Below are positions 13,570 through 21,357 of a DNA stretch of 64,000 bases, piece after piece. The notes under the pieces are model-generated. The model saw only the letters and a program-made list of their open reading frames with translations, was not told where the DNA came from and did not search any database. The stretch comes from Bifidobacterium lemurum. GTDB lineage: Bacteria; Actinomycetota; Actinomycetes; Actinomycetales; Bifidobacteriaceae. A program made the position numbers and the translations under genes. The number at the start of each line of letters is the position of its first letter. Within the stretch, counting starts at the first letter, position 1. Location of the stretch: assembly GCF_014898175.1 (NCBI RefSeq), contig NZ_CP062948.1, positions 2,901,104 through 2,965,103 of the forward strand, read 5' to 3'.

Positions 13570-15093
13570 ATGACCTCATCAGCGCCACTCCCCCGCCCGC
13601 CGGCAGCGCCGCCGCAGACTTCGCAGAGCCGCCGTCTTCGGCGTTCCATGCCGTGGGTCTTCGGCCTGTCGCAAGACGCGGACGACGAGGTGCCGGTGCG
13701 CACGCGACTGTGGTGCACCGTCGTGATGATTCCCGCCGCCGCGTTCTGCTGCCTGATGCAATGCGCGTTCGCCGCCCAGCGATACATGGACGAGCCCCAA
13801 AACGGCATGTACGTGTGGATGATCGTCAGCACGCTGTTGGCGTTCGTGTTCCCCTTTCTGCTGGTCGCCCGATCGCGCTATCCGGAGCTGGTGTTTTGGC
13901 TGTGCTGCGCCGTCGTGCTGGTATTCCCCTATGATCCGATGCTGCTGTTGATGGCGTTGACCGCGCTGCTCGCCCGTCGCAGTTCCACGAAACGCACGGT
14001 GCGGGTGGTTGGCGTGGCGACCGTCATCGCCGTTGGGGCGCATCTGCGCGACGCCCTCAACACGCCGGAGTCCTCGCTCTGGCACATGATCTTCGCCAAA
14101 CCGCACACCGGTCGCAACGGCGTGCCGCTGGAGATGCTCACCGGAGAGACGCCGGTGGTCGTCACCGCGGTGTGCGTGGCGCTGATCGAAGTGGCGATCG
14201 CCACGTTGATCGGGCTGCATATCCGATCGAGAGCCAATCTGCAAACCGTCAAAGCGCGCGCCGACGCGGCCACGAGCCATGCGGCCACGTTGCAAAGCGA
14301 CCTGAACAACCAGCAGCTGGCCGACGCCATCGCGGCGGAGGCTCACGACACGCTGGCCCACTCGCTGTCGTTGTTGGCGCTGAACGCGAGCGCGCTGCAG
14401 GCGGAAGCCGGCAAGTTGGAGCCGTCCGCGCAGACGCAGCCGCTGGTGCGCCAGTGCGAGGATATCCGCAGGCAGGCGGCCGGCGCGTTGGATGAGGCGC
14501 ATGCGATCATCGACATGCTGAGGCATCCGCAGCGGGCTTGGGAGCAGCTGATTCCCTCCGATGAGACGGCATTGACGCGTGATTCCCTGGACGCGTTGGT
14601 CGGCGACGCGCGCAACGCCGGCATGCGGCTCAACACCTGGATCGACATCCAACAGCTCAGCGCGTTGGATGAGGGCATCGGCAAAATCGCCTATCGCGCC
14701 ATCCAAGAGGGGTTGACCAACGCGCGCCGTCACGCGCCGGACGCTCCGGTCTCATTGGAGGTGACCGCGAACCCCACGCATGGCGTGCATGTGCATGTCA
14801 GCAATCCCGCACCGCCGACGGCCACCGCGAAAACCGGCGCGACGGATTCCACCACACGGGCGACCTCGTCTTCGGCATCGCAGACGACACCCGCCCAATC
14901 TCCCGTCATTCAGGACTCCGCCCGTCCGACTCGCATCATCACCCCGCATGACGGATCACATTCGCATAACGGGCTCGCCGGACTGACGGCCCGCATCGCC
15001 TCCGCGCATGGCGCATGCCGGTATGGGCTCGACGAACGGCTCGTGTTCCACCTCGACGTACGCCTGCCGTGGATTGCGTCGGCACGCCGCTAG
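13570..15093 (+). CDS. Sensor histidine kinase, NarL-type (HisKA_3)
   Basis: About 507 residues. Five or six hydrophobic helices span roughly 48-217, followed by a short coiled coil, a HisKA_3 dimerisation domain and a HATPase domain. The phosphate-accepting His is probably H259 in EAHDTLAHSLS. The ATPase N box is AIQEGLTNARRHA and the G box is NGLAGLTARI. Between them sits an unusual ~50-residue Ser/Thr/Ala/Pro-rich insertion. The start is uncertain: ATG 13570 fits the protein, but ribosome-binding sequence is weak and GTG 13561 or ATG 13525 are possible. It phosphorylates the response regulator encoded 5 bp downstream. The signal it senses is not known. Confidence 0.9.
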   Translation: MTSSAPLPRPPAAPPQTSQSRRLRRSMPWVFGLSQDADDEVPVRTRLWCTVVMIPAAAFCCLMQCAFAAQRYMDEPQNGMYVWMIVSTLLAFVFPFLLVARSRYPELVFWLCCAVVLVFPYDPMLLLMALTALLARRSSTKRTVRVVGVATVIAVGAHLRDALNTPESSLWHMIFAKPHTGRNGVPLEMLTGETPVVVTAVCVALIEVAIATLIGLHIRSRANLQTVKARADAATSHAATLQSDLNNQQLADAIAAEAHDTLAHSLSLLALNASALQAEAGKLEPSAQTQPLVRQCEDIRRQAAGALDEAHAIIDMLRHPQRAWEQLIPSDETALTRDSLDALVGDARNAGMRLNTWIDIQQLSALDEGIGKIAYRAIQEGLTNARRHAPDAPVSLEVTANPTHGVHVHVSNPAPPTATAKTGATDSTTRATSSSASQTTPAQSPVIQDSARPTRIITPHDGSHSHNGLAGLTARIASAHGACRYGLDERLVFHLDVRLPWIASARR

Positions 15094-15098
15094 ACTGG

Positions 15099-15791
15099 AT
15101 GCTTGTGAGCGAAGTGCAGCAAGGCGATCCCATACGCGTCAGCGTCATCGACGACGATCCGATGATCTGCCAGGCAATGAGTCTGATTCTTACCGACTAT
15201 TCCTCGGGGCGCATCCATGTGGTGTCCACGTCCACCGACGGGACGACCGCGGTGGAGCGGGCGGGCAGCGAGCATCCCGACGTGGTGCTGATGGACATCG
15301 CCATGCCCGGCATGGACGGCATCGAGGCGACCCGCATGTTAAGGACCCTCTCCCCCGCGCCGCATGTTCTGATTCTGACGTCGCTGAGCCCGTCCAACAC
15401 GGTCGAAAGGGCGATCGAGGCGGGCGCGGAGGGATTCGTGTCGAAAACCGACGCGCCGGAGGAGATCATCCGACGCGTGTTGGGCGTGTGCGAGGGAACA
15501 CCCCAGTTCAACACCGCGAGCCAGCGTCAGCTGATCGGCGATCTGACGGCACAGCGGCCGCAGTCGCGCCGCGATGAGGCGCGTGCCCTGTTGGACTCGC
15601 CGCCCGAACGCGAACGTGAAGCGGTGGTGCTCGCCGCGGAGGGCTACACCAACGCCGAAATCGCCTCCCGCATGTTCATCTCCGAACGCACCGCCAAAGC
15701 CCACCTCTCATCGGCCTCCGACAAGCTGAGCATGGGCCGTGTGCAGATGGCCCGTTTGGTCGAACGCGCCGACATCCCCGCCCGCCTATGA
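15099..15791 (+). CDS. NarL/LuxR-family response regulator
   Basis: A 230-residue two-domain regulator. The receiver domain (about 13-130) has the acidic pair DDD at 18-20, the phosphorylated Asp in VVLMDIAMPGMDG (D66) and the Lys in FVSKTD. The C-terminal LuxR-type HTH (about 170-228) has EGYTNAEIASRMFISERTAKAHL. It starts 5 bp after the kinase stop and is its cognate partner. ATG 15099 was chosen; GTG 15105 is also possible. Targets are unknown; the divergent DUF5067-like gene is the nearest candidate. Confidence 0.93.
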   Translation: MLVSEVQQGDPIRVSVIDDDPMICQAMSLILTDYSSGRIHVVSTSTDGTTAVERAGSEHPDVVLMDIAMPGMDGIEATRMLRTLSPAPHVLILTSLSPSNTVERAIEAGAEGFVSKTDAPEEIIRRVLGVCEGTPQFNTASQRQLIGDLTAQRPQSRRDEARALLDSPPEREREAVVLAAEGYTNAEIASRMFISERTAKAHLSSASDKLSMGRVQMARLVERADIPARL

Positions 15792-15847
15792 GCGCGAGTG
15801 CACATCACACACAATCGCAGATTGAACTCACGCACGCTAACGGAATG

Positions 15848-16219
15848 CTACCCATCCAACCTCTCGGCATGCGGCAAGAGTTGTTCGAGCAGCCGTTCGG
15901 CATCGTCCGTGGCTGATTCGTAGAGTTTATACACGTCGATTTCGTCGTATTGATGGACGATGACGTTACGTAGAGCCCGCATCTCACTCCACGGTAAATC
16001 AGGATGACCGTCAACGAACTCCTGCGACAGTCTCTTCGCGGATTCCTGCACCTGCATCATATCCATGGCGACCGAGTTGAATCGCATGTGATCGGATTCA
16101 AGTTCATCCGCCGAGTTCACCACGCTGGCATCCTGATGAGCCCGTTCCAGATGTTCCACCAGCCGAATCAATGCCGTGACATCACGGTATTCCTGATTGA
16201 TATGCTGTCGCATGTCCAT
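15848..16219 (-). CDS. hepT: HepT-like toxin (DUF86 / HEPN ribonuclease fold)
   Basis: A 123-residue helical protein with the HEPN motif RX4HXY: R84-N-V-I-V-H89-Q-Y91. HepT toxins are RNases that cut RNA at this motif, and partner MntA proteins silence them by adding AMP to the motif Tyr. The ATG at 16219 overlaps the stop of the upstream antitoxin gene by one base (TGATG), so the pair is translationally coupled. An upstream GTG at 16252 would lie inside the antitoxin frame and is less likely. The gene converges with the response regulator. Confidence 0.88.
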   Translation of the reverse strand: MDMRQHINQEYRDVTALIRLVEHLERAHQDASVVNSADELESDHMRFNSVAMDMMQVQESAKRLSQEFVDGHPDLPWSEMRALRNVIVHQYDEIDVYKLYESATDDAERLLEQLLPHAERLDG

Positions 16220-16719
16220 CACGCGACCTTGACCATATCGGCTTTGGCGCACTCGTAGAACCGACGGCTCGCGCGACTGGTCAACGCATGCTTTTCCAGA
16301 GAATCCAACGACAGCAACGACACCTCGCGGCCCAGCATGCGTTCCAAATCCGTCTTCATCCGTGCGATATCGGGGAGATGCCCCGGCGTATCCTTCCGGT
16401 ATCGGTACATCAGGTCGATGTCGGAATCTGCGTCGGCGTCGCCCCGAGCCATGGAACCATACAGATACATCTCACCGATTCCGTACCGCCGTGCGACCTT
16501 AGAGACGACCATCCGTATCGTGGCTAGTTCCAATACGCTGTCGGTAGCGCCAACCTGACGCAGGGCGTTCTGGTATCGGCGAAGGAAATCCTGTCTAGGA
16601 TTGCCTTCGCGTTCGGCTCGGGATACGGCGGACTGCGTAGTGCCCATCGCCTCGGCGATGTCTTTTTGACTGATGCCTCGTCGTATGCGCTCATCCTTGA
16701 GTTCATCGATATATGTCAT
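16219..16719 (-). CDS. mntA: MntA-like nucleotidyltransferase antitoxin with N-terminal HTH
   Basis: A 166-residue protein. Residues about 5-45 form an Xre-type HTH (RRGISQKDIAEAMGTTQSAV). Residues about 65-160 form a minimal nucleotidyltransferase with an exact GSX10DXD motif (G88-S89, D100, D102). MntA antitoxins AMPylate the HepT active-site Tyr. The fused HTH suggests that the antitoxin also binds its own promoter; a local AT-rich inverted repeat at 16722-16746, next to the ATG, is the obvious target. It is the first gene of the pair, as expected for antitoxin-first operons. Two-domain forms are less common than the stand-alone MNT domain. Confidence 0.88.
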   Translation of the reverse strand: MTYIDELKDERIRRGISQKDIAEAMGTTQSAVSRAEREGNPRQDFLRRYQNALRQVGATDSVLELATIRMVVSKVARRYGIGEMYLYGSMARGDADADSDIDLMYRYRKDTPGHLPDIARMKTDLERMLGREVSLLSLDSLEKHALTSRASRRFYECAKADMVKVA

Positions 16720-16721
16720 GC

Positions 16722-16746
16722 ATATAGCATAGCATATTCGCTATAT
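16722..16746. promoter_or_regulatory. AT-rich inverted repeat at the mntA promoter
   Basis: ATATAGC (16722-16728) and GCTATAT (16740-16746) form an inverted repeat with an 11-bp AT-rich spacer, starting 3 bp upstream of the mntA ATG. It stands out in GC-rich surroundings and could be both the -10 region and the operator for the HTH of MntA. Confidence 0.55.
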
Positions 16747-16752
16747 CTCAGC

Positions 16753-16786
16753 GATGGGCCCGGATAACAGCCCGCACGCGCCCATC
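16753..16786 (-). terminator. Possible terminator after pncA
   Basis: GATGGGC (16753-16759) pairs with GCCCATC (16780-16786) across a 20-nt loop, 32 bp past the pncA stop. The stem is short and there is no U run. Confidence 0.35.
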
Positions 16787-16817
16787 TCACGAGCTCTCCC
16801 GGATCGCGATGTTGCGA

Positions 16818-17432
16818 TTACGAGCGCACGAGTTCGATGTCATTGTCGGACATCTCCTCGCGGGCGACCTGACCGAGTTCGGCGCTGACCGGCACGGTGA
16901 GGTCGGTGAAGACGCGCACATCATAGCCGAGGCGTTGCGCGTCGAGCGCGGTCTCCTTGACGCAATGCGATTCGGCGATGCCGACCACATCCACTTGGGT
17001 CACGTCGGCGTCGGCGAGCGCGGTGGCGAGAGTTCTGCCCGCCTCGGCCTCGGCGGCGACCTCGTCGCGCGTCTGGATGCGGTCGGTGTTGTCTTCGATG
17101 CCTTCGAAACCAGAGTAGGCCGCGGAATACTGGCCTTTCTTGAAGTGGTGCTCGATGTTCAGCGCCTTGACGGCCGGATGCAGTTCGGCGTTCGGCGTGC
17201 CCGCCTTGCCATGGACCGGCCAGGTGTCCACGAAGTCCGGCTGGTCGGACCAATGCCCGCCCGGCTCGATATGCCAATCCTGCGTGGTGGCGATATACGC
17301 GTATTCGTCGCGATGCGCCGCCACATACGCGGCGATGCGCCCGGCCACCGCGTCGCCGCCTTCCACGCCGAGCTCTCCGCCCTCGCAAAAGGTCGGCTGC
17401 ACATCCACCACGATCAATGCCTTGCGTACCAT
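16818..17432 (-). CDS. pncA: Nicotinamidase / isochorismatase-family hydrolase
   Basis: A 204-residue enzyme that should convert nicotinamide to nicotinate for NAD salvage. The catalytic triad is visible as D10 in IVVDVQ, a Lys in HFKKGQ (about 98-99) and C157 in AESHCVKET. Metal ligands are D52, H54 and H60 in QDWHIEPGGH. ATG 17432 was chosen over upstream Mets because AAGGAGG sits 7 bp before it and the Asp motif follows directly. It stands alone. The niacin importer and its NrtR regulator are elsewhere in the window (48.2-50.6 kb), which makes a salvage route coherent. Confidence 0.93.
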   Translation of the reverse strand: MVRKALIVVDVQPTFCEGGELGVEGGDAVAGRIAAYVAAHRDEYAYIATTQDWHIEPGGHWSDQPDFVDTWPVHGKAGTPNAELHPAVKALNIEHHFKKGQYSAAYSGFEGIEDNTDRIQTRDEVAAEAEAGRTLATALADADVTQVDVVGIAESHCVKETALDAQRLGYDVRVFTDLTVPVSAELGQVAREEMSDNDIELVRS

Positions 17433-17489
17433 ATCGGCCTCCTTCTTGCCAACAACCATCATAGCCACGCAAGCACGCGTTTGGGCGAG

Positions 17490-17708
17490 TCACAACGTGA
17501 CACGGTCCCAGAGTTCCGGCTTGGGGATGCCGCGGATCGGCGAGCACACCGCAATCGCAAGCCCGACGATCGCGCAGGCCAACGCGAGCGCCGCCACCGA
17601 ACATTCTGCCACATCCGAATATCCCGCCAGAGGAGATGATCCGGAACTTGCTGCCCATCCGCCCACGCTGAGGACCGTGCCAACGTGGACGTTTCGGCAT
17701 AAACCCAC
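17490..17708 (-). CDS. Possible small single-helix membrane protein or gene remnant
   Basis: An open frame of up to 72 residues (GTG 17708) ends in about 25 hydrophobic residues (VAALALACAIVGLAIAV) and a short charged tail. The N-terminal part overlaps the first palindromes of the array at 17662-18054. It may be the tail of a lost membrane-protein gene, a real small protein, or chance. No family is recognised and no good ribosome-binding site is seen. Confidence 0.25.
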   Translation of the reverse strand: MGLCRNVHVGTVLSVGGWAASSGSSPLAGYSDVAECSVAALALACAIVGLAIAVCSPIRGIPKPELWDRVTL

Positions 17709-18054
17709 AATCCATCCACGTTGATGACCATCAGCGTGGATAATCCGTCAGTTACCACCCATCCTCCCACACTGAGGACCGCGTCAACGTGGACATTTCG
17801 ACATAAACCGACATTCCATCCACGCTACCGATCGTCAGCGTGGACGACCCGTCAGTCACCGCCAATCCGTCCACACTCAGCACCCCGTCAGTGTGGACGT
17901 TTCGACATACACCGACAATCCATCCACGTTGATGGCCAGTAGCGTGGACGATCCGTCAGTTACCACCCATCCGCCCACACTGAGGACCGTGCCAACGTGG
18001 ACGATTCGTCAGCAACCGACCATTCGTCCACGCTCAGCACCTTGCCAACGTGGA
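17662..18054. repeat. Array of eight imperfect palindromes at ~52-bp spacing
   Basis: Eight 26-29-bp hairpin units lie at 17662-17689, 17715-17740, 17765-17793, 17819-17844, 17870-17897, 17923-17948, 17974-18001 and 18027-18054. Each begins with a form of (T)CCCACRCT or TCCACGYT and ends with a form of AACGTGGA, CAGCGTGGA or CAGTGTGGA. Start-to-start distances are 53, 50, 54, 51, 53, 51 and 53 bp. The ~25-bp linkers are also related (GTTTCGACATAAACCGACA alternating with CGATCCGTCAGTTACCACC), giving a ~104-bp higher-order repeat. It fills most of the 680-bp gap between pncA and the gene at 18113. No protein-coding reading is convincing. Confidence 0.9.
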
Positions 18055-18112
18055 TGAATGGGCACCTTCTGTTCAATCATCCACGCCACCGACCATCGTC
18101 GCCCTCACGGCT

Positions 18113-18781
18113 ATGATGAACCGCATGGAAGATCATGCGGACCATACGGACCATGCGGACCATACGCATAAGAGGCACGATCTGGGCGATACGGTATGCC
18201 GGTGGCTGGTGGCCGTGCAGGTCATCGTCACAGTGGCCGGCACCGCATTCGTGCTGATCGAAGGGCTCAGCGAGGACGGCGACCACACGCTGGTGCTGAA
18301 CTTCTGCACCTTCTCCTCAACGGTGATCATCACCTTGATCTCCATCGTGATTCTGTGGACGGAGTTGATACGCGGCTTTTGGACCGTGCTGGCGATGCTC
18401 GTCCTGCCCAGCATCGAGTTCGTGCTCGGATGCGCCGGCGCGACCCTGATGCTGGTGCAGCTGGGTATGCACGGACTGACGATGGTCGGACAGTTCGGTC
18501 TGATCCTCGCGCCGTTCCTCGGATTCCTGAACAATGCGATCCCCACCACGCATCAGGCGATGAAAGACGAGGAGCTCGCCGATCTGCGAGGCGTGCATCG
18601 GGCGAACAAGGACCGCGAGCAGCAGATCCAACGGCTGGCGAAGCACGCGCCGGAACACGAGCTTTCGCCGCGGCCTCAGGCGCAGACCTTCGAAGAGCCG
18701 TTCCGATGGCGGGAGATCATCAAATCCATCGCGCTGGCGCTGGCCGCCTTGGCGTACATCCTCGGATTCCTGTGGCGCTGA
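18113..18781 (+). CDS. Membrane protein with His-rich N-terminus, function unknown
   Basis: About 222 residues. The N-terminus carries alternating His/Asp repeats (HADHTDHADHTHKRHD) encoded by short direct repeats at 18131-18170, which could bind metal ions or simply reflect repeat slippage. Four hydrophobic helices follow between about 35 and 150. Then comes a polar helical stretch with GVHRANKDREQQIQRLAKH and a last C-terminal helix. ATG 18113 was chosen; 18116 and 18125 are in frame and no clear ribosome-binding site separates them. No family was recognised. It lies directly downstream of the palindrome array, so that array may affect its expression. It converges with the MATE gene. Confidence 0.65.
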   Translation: MMNRMEDHADHTDHADHTHKRHDLGDTVCRWLVAVQVIVTVAGTAFVLIEGLSEDGDHTLVLNFCTFSSTVIITLISIVILWTELIRGFWTVLAMLVLPSIEFVLGCAGATLMLVQLGMHGLTMVGQFGLILAPFLGFLNNAIPTTHQAMKDEELADLRGVHRANKDREQQIQRLAKHAPEHELSPRPQAQTFEEPFRWREIIKSIALALAALAYILGFLWR

Positions 18782-18829
18782 CGGCGCAGCCAACAGCATC
18801 CCGCACCCTCCACCGGTCACCGCCATACC

Positions 18830-20236
18830 CTATTCCACGGCATCCGACGAGTTCAGGGCCGAGCGTGTGACGTTGCGCAGCCAGCGATGGCGACGGTAGT
18901 GCAGCAAGGCGGGGATCATCTTGATGCATTCGTCGGTGTTGAGCAGCACATACACCCATATCACCGGCAGATGCCAGACGAACGCGGCCAGCAGGCCGAT
19001 GGGCACGACGATCACCCACATCACGATGGAGTCGCAGGCCAGACCGAAGCGCACATCCCCGCCGGCGGGAAAGATGCCGCCGATGGTCAGTCCCGTCATC
19101 GATTTGCAGGCCGCATAGTACGCGCACACCAGCAGCATCACCGATAGGTAGTCGTGGGCCTGCGGAGTCAGCGAGGCCAGTTCCAGCACCAGCGGACGGA
19201 TGGCGAGGATCGTCAGCCCCGTCAGCACGCCGACGATCGCGGACAGCAGGCAAAAGCGTCGGCCGGCGAGTCTCGCGCCGGCGAAATCGTTGCGTCCGAG
19301 CATATTGCCGACCATGATGCTGCCGGCGTTGCCCATACCGCTGCACATGCACACCAGCAGGTCCTTGACGATGTTGGCGATCGCGTTCGCGGCCACAGCG
19401 TCGGCACCCAGATGCCCCATGATCACGGTGTACATGGTGAAGCCGCAGCCCCATACGAGCTCATTGCCCAACAGCACAATGGTGTACCGCCAGAAATCCT
19501 TGCGCAACGCCGCGTCCGGCCGTGCGATATGCCGCCAACGCAACCGGACCACGCCGATCCGCCGGATCAGCAGCAGCGACCATGCCAATTCGATACCGCG
19601 GGAGATGACCGTGCTGACCGCGGCGCCTTCGACGCCCAGCGCAGGACATCCACCCATACCGTAGATCAACGGCAGATTGAGCGCCACATGGATGACGACG
19701 CCCACGGTGCTGATCATCATGCTGGCCGCGGCCGCGCCGATATTCTTCAGCAGACAGATGGCCATCTGCGATATGCCGATGAACAGGTAGGAGACCGAGG
19801 AGACGCGCAGGTACCGCGCTCCGAGCGCGACCAGTGTGGCGTCGTTGGTCATCAGCGACATCAGGAGTTCCGGCGCGAGCAGCGTCGCCGCGGCGAACAG
19901 TGCGGCCACCAGTCCCGCATACCGCACCACGAAACCGAACACGCGTTCCACCGCTCCTCTGTCCCGCGCGCCCCAATACTGCGCCACCAGCATGCTCATG
20001 CCGAGGATCAACGCGGCGAGGATGAGATTGAAGATGAATTGGAACTGCGTGGCGAGCGAGACGGCGGATAGTTCGTTCTGTCCGACGCCGCCGAGCATGA
20101 GTCCGTCCGCACATGACGACAGCGCCAGCATGAACTGCTGAAACGCGATGGGCAACGCCAGCGTGAACACGTGCGTGAGAAACTCCCGTCGCGGCATCGC
20201 CACCGTCGCGCCGGCGGCGGATTGCGGATCAGACAT
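18830..20236 (-). CDS. MATE-family efflux transporter
   Basis: A 468-residue membrane protein with about twelve helices in two homologous halves, typical of multidrug and toxin extrusion (MatE) proteins. Family features include HVFTLALPIAFQQFMLAL at the start, GMSMLVAQYWGARD in the first half and GMGNAGSIMVGNMLGRND in the second. It should export cationic or other small compounds using an ion gradient. ATG 20236 was chosen since a GAGGGG site lies upstream. It is divergent from an AraC-type regulator with 98 bp between them, so that regulator is a good candidate for its control. Confidence 0.92.
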   Translation of the reverse strand: MSDPQSAAGATVAMPRREFLTHVFTLALPIAFQQFMLALSSCADGLMLGGVGQNELSAVSLATQFQFIFNLILAALILGMSMLVAQYWGARDRGAVERVFGFVVRYAGLVAALFAAATLLAPELLMSLMTNDATLVALGARYLRVSSVSYLFIGISQMAICLLKNIGAAAASMMISTVGVVIHVALNLPLIYGMGGCPALGVEGAAVSTVISRGIELAWSLLLIRRIGVVRLRWRHIARPDAALRKDFWRYTIVLLGNELVWGCGFTMYTVIMGHLGADAVAANAIANIVKDLLVCMCSGMGNAGSIMVGNMLGRNDFAGARLAGRRFCLLSAIVGVLTGLTILAIRPLVLELASLTPQAHDYLSVMLLVCAYYAACKSMTGLTIGGIFPAGGDVRFGLACDSIVMWVIVVPIGLLAAFVWHLPVIWVYVLLNTDECIKMIPALLHYRRHRWLRNVTRSALNSSDAVE

Positions 20237-20334
20237 CGCACAGACCCCTCTCAATAGAAGAAACGTACGTAGTGCTTCGGATACGATAGGAAAGCACTGT
20301 TGAAGAATTGGATTATCTACCGAAGGCAGCTCTG

Positions 20335-21357
20335 ATGGACCACCCGACCGACAGTTCGCCGCGGAACAAGGAATCCGCGACCCAAACCGATGGAGGAGAC
20401 GTTGCCGCAGCATTGCCGTTGATTCCGGTCGAGCCCGCCGACCGTCTGCCCACCGGCGCCGAAGTGGTGCGGTATGACGGTCCGATGTTCTTCTCGTTCA
20501 CCGAGCATTCGCTGCTCAGCCAGTATCCGCATATGCGCGCCGAATGCCATTGGCATGTCGATTTCGAATTTCTGCATGTGATCCGGGGAAGCATGCGGTT
20601 CTTCGTCAACGGCGACGTCGTGCGTCTCGATGAGGGGCAAGCCATCTTCGTCAATTCACGCCAGCTGCATTACGGATTCGACCTGGACGGCCGGGACTGC
20701 GAGTTCGCCTGCACGTTGCTCAATCCGCTGCGTTTCGGCGTTCTGCCGCAACTCACGCAACGGTATATCGCGCCGTTGATGGAGAACCGACGACTGCCGT
20801 ATCTGGTGGTCGATGGTGGACGCGAGGAGGGGCGACGGATTTTGGCGACGTTGGATCAGCTGTTGAGAAGCCGCGTGTACGCCGACGAACTGTCGCCGCT
20901 GACCGTAACCAGCGGTTTCTACGCGCTGGTCAGGGACGTGTTGGCCCTATCCCAAACGGCGCGGCCGACGGACGGCGCGCACCCGCATCTGGCCGCGTTG
21001 AGCGCCATGGTCGAATTCGTGCATGTCCACTACGACCAACCCATCACCTTGGCCCAGATCGCCGAGGCTGGCTCGCTTGGCCGTACCGCCTGCACGACGG
21101 TGTTCCGCCGTTATCTGGATCTCACGCCGATCGAATTCGTCACCGACGTGCGGGTTCGGGCCACCGCGCGACTGCTGACGACCACCGCGCTGCCGGTGAA
21201 CGTCATCGCGTCACGGACGGGATTCGCCTCCGCCAGTTTCTTCACACGCACGTTCCGCACCGTTATGGGCGTCACGCCGTCGCAATACCGCCGGCAATCC
21301 CTTGACAATCAGGCCTCCGACGCGTCGGAAGGCGTGACGGAATCCTTCCATGCGTGA
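20335..21357 (+). CDS. AraC-family transcriptional regulator
   Basis: About 340 residues. An N-terminal cupin-like effector domain (about 45-190) includes ECHWHVDFEFLHVIRG. The two-helix-turn-helix AraC domain (about 230-325) has LAQIAEAGSLGRTACTTVFRR and FASASFFTRTFRTVMGVTPSQY. The sensed ligand is unknown, though the His-rich cupin start suggests a sugar or similar small molecule. ATG 20335 is used; a TTG at 20308 would extend it by 9 residues. It is divergent from the MATE exporter. Its last 49 bp overlap the 3' end of the opposite-strand acetyltransferase gene. Confidence 0.92.
   Translation: MDHPTDSSPRNKESATQTDGGDVAAALPLIPVEPADRLPTGAEVVRYDGPMFFSFTEHSLLSQYPHMRAECHWHVDFEFLHVIRGSMRFFVNGDVVRLDEGQAIFVNSRQLHYGFDLDGRDCEFACTLLNPLRFGVLPQLTQRYIAPLMENRRLPYLVVDGGREEGRRILATLDQLLRSRVYADELSPLTVTSGFYALVRDVLALSQTARPTDGAHPHLAALSAMVEFVHVHYDQPITLAQIAEAGSLGRTACTTVFRRYLDLTPIEFVTDVRVRATARLLTTTALPVNVIASRTGFASASFFTRTFRTVMGVTPSQYRRQSLDNQASDASEGVTESFHA

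Noticed and set aside
17721..17942. 73-residue repeat protein inside the palindrome array
   Set aside because: The open frame exists only because the DNA repeats; it lacks a ribosome-binding site and its codon choice is not like that of its neighbours.
17662..18054. CRISPR array
   Set aside because: The unit and spacing sizes are close to CRISPR, but the intervening pieces are themselves repeated instead of unique, and no cas genes are near.
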